Shown piece by piece: positions 6,309 to 8,166 of a stretch of DNA of 8,166 bases. The notes below the pieces were generated by a model. That model was given only the letters and a program-made list of their open reading frames with translations. It was not told the origin of the DNA and did no database searches. Origin of the DNA: Phycisphaerales bacterium (GTDB lineage: Bacteria; Planctomycetota; Phycisphaerae; Sedimentisphaerales; Anaerohalosphaeraceae); assembly GCA_011053245.1 (NCBI GenBank), contig DRGS01000031.1:1-8166 (forward strand), written 5' to 3'. How positions within the stretch are numbered: the stretch's first letter is position 1; each line of letters begins with the position of its first letter. The translations under genes were made by a program, and so were the position numbers.

Positions 6309-6332
6309 CTTTAGCAGCAAATTACGATATTG

Positions 6333-7067
6333 TCAATTCTGGCTCAATAAAGAGATCATGATGTTAGCTTCCTTGCTGATCATAGACCCTTTAGCTGTCC
6401 ATTTGCCGCCATCACCGGCACCCCAGCAGAAAACGGGCCACCGTGCATCCTTTGGCAACTTGCTGTTTATGAAATCGGCAACCGCTTGTGCCCGCCTGGC
6501 CGAGACCGTAAATTGCTGGTTTTTATCGCTTTCTTTCGCGGCAAGGCCGACGATATATATCACAGGTTGCTCGTTGAAATAGACCTCCTGGATATCATTG
6601 CAGTATTTTGACAGGTATTCCTTTGCCGCATCGTTCAGTTGCCATCCGCCTTTTTCAAAATGAATGTTCGTTACGGTAAAATTGCTCGAGTTGCCGGTTA
6701 TCTGCGAAGGCGATATTTTCATCGATCGCTCGATCTCATGGATTATGCGTGTGACCATTTCCGTTTCTACTTCGGGAGTTCTGTCCTCAGTCTCTTCGGC
6801 TTTCTGGTTGACCTTATACTTGGTCGCGGGGTTCTCGAATCTGGACCCGGATGAACCGCCCTGCATAAACCCTTCCATTCCGAAACCGGCAAGAGCCTGG
6901 CGGAACGATGTCTGGCCCTGCTTAAATTTTTCGGTTACACACTGCTCCTCTGCCATCGATATAAGCATGAGAAAAAATGTCAGCAGCAGCGTTATCATAT
7001 CTGAAAAGGTGACGATAAACGCCGGTGCCCCTTTTTTAGGCTCTTCTGGAAATTTGGCGGCATTCAT
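6333..7067 (-). CDS. Second MotB-like stator protein (OmpA-like C-terminal domain)
   Basis: The 244-residue protein has a MotB architecture. A short cytoplasmic N-terminus is followed by one membrane helix with the proton-channel motif FIVTFSDMITLLLTFFLMLI (17-36) containing the essential Asp at 23. A linker leads to a periplasmic OmpA-like region (about 130-240). In that region VSARRAQAVADFI (188-200) matches the LSxxRAxxV helix, and WGAGDGG matches the usual GYGE turn. The peptidoglycan-binding GHTD motif is replaced by GLAAKE (174-179), so wall anchoring may be altered. The ATG overlaps the stop of the preceding motB by 4 nt (ATGA), implying coupled translation. It is clearly distinct in sequence from the upstream MotB, so it is a paralogue rather than a recent duplicate. 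A fliL role is unlikely because of the OmpA-like domain. Confidence 0.85.
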   Translation of the reverse strand: MNAAKFPEEPKKGAPAFIVTFSDMITLLLTFFLMLISMAEEQCVTEKFKQGQTSFRQALAGFGMEGFMQGGSSGSRFENPATKYKVNQKAEETEDRTPEVETEMVTRIIHEIERSMKISPSQITGNSSNFTVTNIHFEKGGWQLNDAAKEYLSKYCNDIQEVYFNEQPVIYIVGLAAKESDKNQQFTVSARRAQAVADFINSKLPKDARWPVFCWGAGDGGKWTAKGSMISKEANIMISLLSQN

Positions 7068-7723
7068 TCGTATATGCCCGGATCGAGTAAAGTTATTTCA
7101 AGCATTCTGCGATCTCTCTGTCCGCTTCGCATCATGGGCGATGTTGTAATACTGAAATTATTGCCCTCGATCCCCTTTGATGTCATGTATTCGACAACCT
7201 TAAGCGACCTTCTAAGGGCCATCTGCTGATTTGTATTTGGGCCGTTCTCACTGATAACCACGCGGCTGGGAACAACTTTAAACAAGATGCTTAGTGAATC
7301 GAGCAGTTTTTGGCCGGATCGTGAAATGGCGGCTCCATCGCCCCAGAACAACTTTTCCGATGGAATCGCAAAGACCTTAAGATTCTTAAAATCGATAGGT
7401 CTTTTTTGCTTCATGATCTTGTTTATTTCGTCCTCAGTTGAGGGTTTGGTTTCACTGCCTTTTTTTACGCGTTCCACCTCTTTTACCTGTTGTTGTGCCC
7501 TCATCGCATCCCGGGCAGTTCTATTATTCATGCCTATTGATGAGGACATGGATTCGGTAAAAGCATTTCCGAGGTTCGGAAGCGTATTCTCTCCAAAAGC
7601 GGTAAAGCTGAGCAGCAGCACAAAAAATGTAAGCAGAAGTGTCATGCAGTCACTGAAAGTGACCATCCATTCCGGAGCGCCTATCGGCCCCTGTTCTTCC
7701 TGCCTTATTTTTCTATCGGCCAT
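7064..7723 (-). CDS. motB: Flagellar motor stator protein MotB
   Basis: MotB pairs with MotA to form the ion-driven stator and anchors it to peptidoglycan. The 219-residue product begins with a basic tail and PEWMVTFSDCMTLLLTFFVL (17-36), the single membrane helix carrying the ion-binding Asp at 25. The periplasmic part (about 117-213) is a shortened OmpA-like domain: LRRSLKVVEYM (170-180) matches the RAxxVxxYL helix and RDRRMLEITLL (203-213) matches the closing RRVEI strand. The GHTD loop is degenerate (ISENGPN). The ATG overlaps the motA stop by one base (TAATG), so the two are translationally coupled, as is usual for motAB. Confidence 0.92.
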   Translation of the reverse strand: MADRKIRQEEQGPIGAPEWMVTFSDCMTLLLTFFVLLLSFTAFGENTLPNLGNAFTESMSSSIGMNNRTARDAMRAQQQVKEVERVKKGSETKPSTEDEINKIMKQKRPIDFKNLKVFAIPSEKLFWGDGAAISRSGQKLLDSLSILFKVVPSRVVISENGPNTNQQMALRRSLKVVEYMTSKGIEGNNFSITTSPMMRSGQRDRRMLEITLLDPGIYE

Positions 7724-8166
7724 TAAACGGTCGCCTTTACATCTTCACGTTTTGAAGGAGAAACAAATGACTGCATCTTTTCACGAACCACGGTTGGATT
7801 TTCTCCCCTTGATATCGAACATATCCCCTCCATGGTCATTTCCATTGAGATGATCTCTTTCTTCGAATAGATACCGAGTTTACCGCCAAGCGGGATAAAG
7901 ACAACGTTTGCCAGAACCGCACCATAAAAAGTCGTCAAAAGTGCGATAGCCATACCGGTACCGATACTGGACGGGTCGCTTAAGTTCTGAAGCATCATGA
8001 CCAGACCGATAAGCGTTCCGATCATACCGAACGCAGGCGCCGATGCCCCCATAAACTCCAATATCTTCTTACCTTCAGAGTGGCGTTCGTGAATGTACTG
8101 TATCTCGAGACTCATCATGTCCCTGATAGCATCTTCCTCCTGGCCGTCGACGAGCATCTGCAATCC
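7723..8166 (-). CDS. motA: Flagellar motor stator protein MotA (partial, N-terminus beyond right edge)
   Basis: The last 147 codons of motA are present; the reading frame stays open through the window edge. The first residues seen (GLQMLVDG) are internal in MotA proteins of about 250-260 residues, so any start called at 8163 (a TTG) is an artefact of the edge. It carries the signature of helices 3 and 4: EFMGASAPAFGMIGTLIGLV, with the functionally important Pro after SA, then LLTTFYGAVLANVVFIPLGG with the second conserved Pro. A cytoplasmic tail containing the family's EGICSISRGENPTVVREKM region follows. It forms the pentameric ring around MotB and interacts with the rotor. Confidence 0.95.
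   Translation of the reverse strand, partial: GLQMLVDGQEEDAIRDMMSLEIQYIHERHSEGKKILEFMGASAPAFGMIGTLIGLVMMLQNLSDPSSIGTGMAIALLTTFYGAVLANVVFIPLGGKLGIYSKKEIISMEMTMEGICSISRGENPTVVREKMQSFVSPSKREDVKATV

Overview
The window is almost entirely coded on the minus strand. It carries the inner part of a flagellar gene cluster. The likely source is a planctomycete of the Phycisphaerae/Sedimentisphaerales type. That placement rests mainly on the surface protein at 1090-2541, whose C-terminal half has a PPC-like domain and a dockerin-like tail ending in ...DACWP, a style I associate with that group. It is an inference from family style, not a search result.

Reading in the direction of transcription (right to left), the window opens with the C-terminal part of motA, cut by the edge. 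Two tandem motB-like genes follow, coupled to motA and to each other by 1-nt and 4-nt overlaps. A 178-bp spacer with small hairpins and a good sigma-54 (-24/-12) promoter candidate separates them from fliO, fliP, fliQ, fliR and flhB. MotA plus the MotB-like proteins form the stator. FliO assists assembly of the FliP/FliQ/FliR export gate, and FlhB is the autocleaving substrate-specificity switch of the flagellar type III secretion system. No fliL, fliM, fliN or flhA is seen in the window.

Downstream of flhB the order becomes unusual. A gene for a secreted protein (seven beta-propeller-type repeats, PPC-like domain, dockerin-like tail) follows, with one in-frame amber codon in its third repeat. 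Immediately after its stop codon lies a second copy of the last 62 codons of flhB plus stop. The two flhB tails differ at 15 of 189 positions, 14 of them at third codon positions, with only two amino-acid changes. This does not look like decay of a dead duplicate. It looks like a tail swap: DNA carrying its own diverged flhB 3' end plus the propeller gene was joined to flhB, and the displaced original tail was left downstream. A strain-chimeric assembly would give the same picture and must be excluded.

Beyond the displaced tail there is a 204-bp AT-rich spacer with two adjoining inverted repeats, a -10-like hexamer and a terminator-like hairpin. The left edge holds the 5' part of a gene for an exported PepSY-like protein. 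It is open to position 1 and therefore partial. No stretch over 300 bases lacks a gene or gene remnant, and no tRNA, rRNA, CRISPR array, transposase or integrase was recognised.
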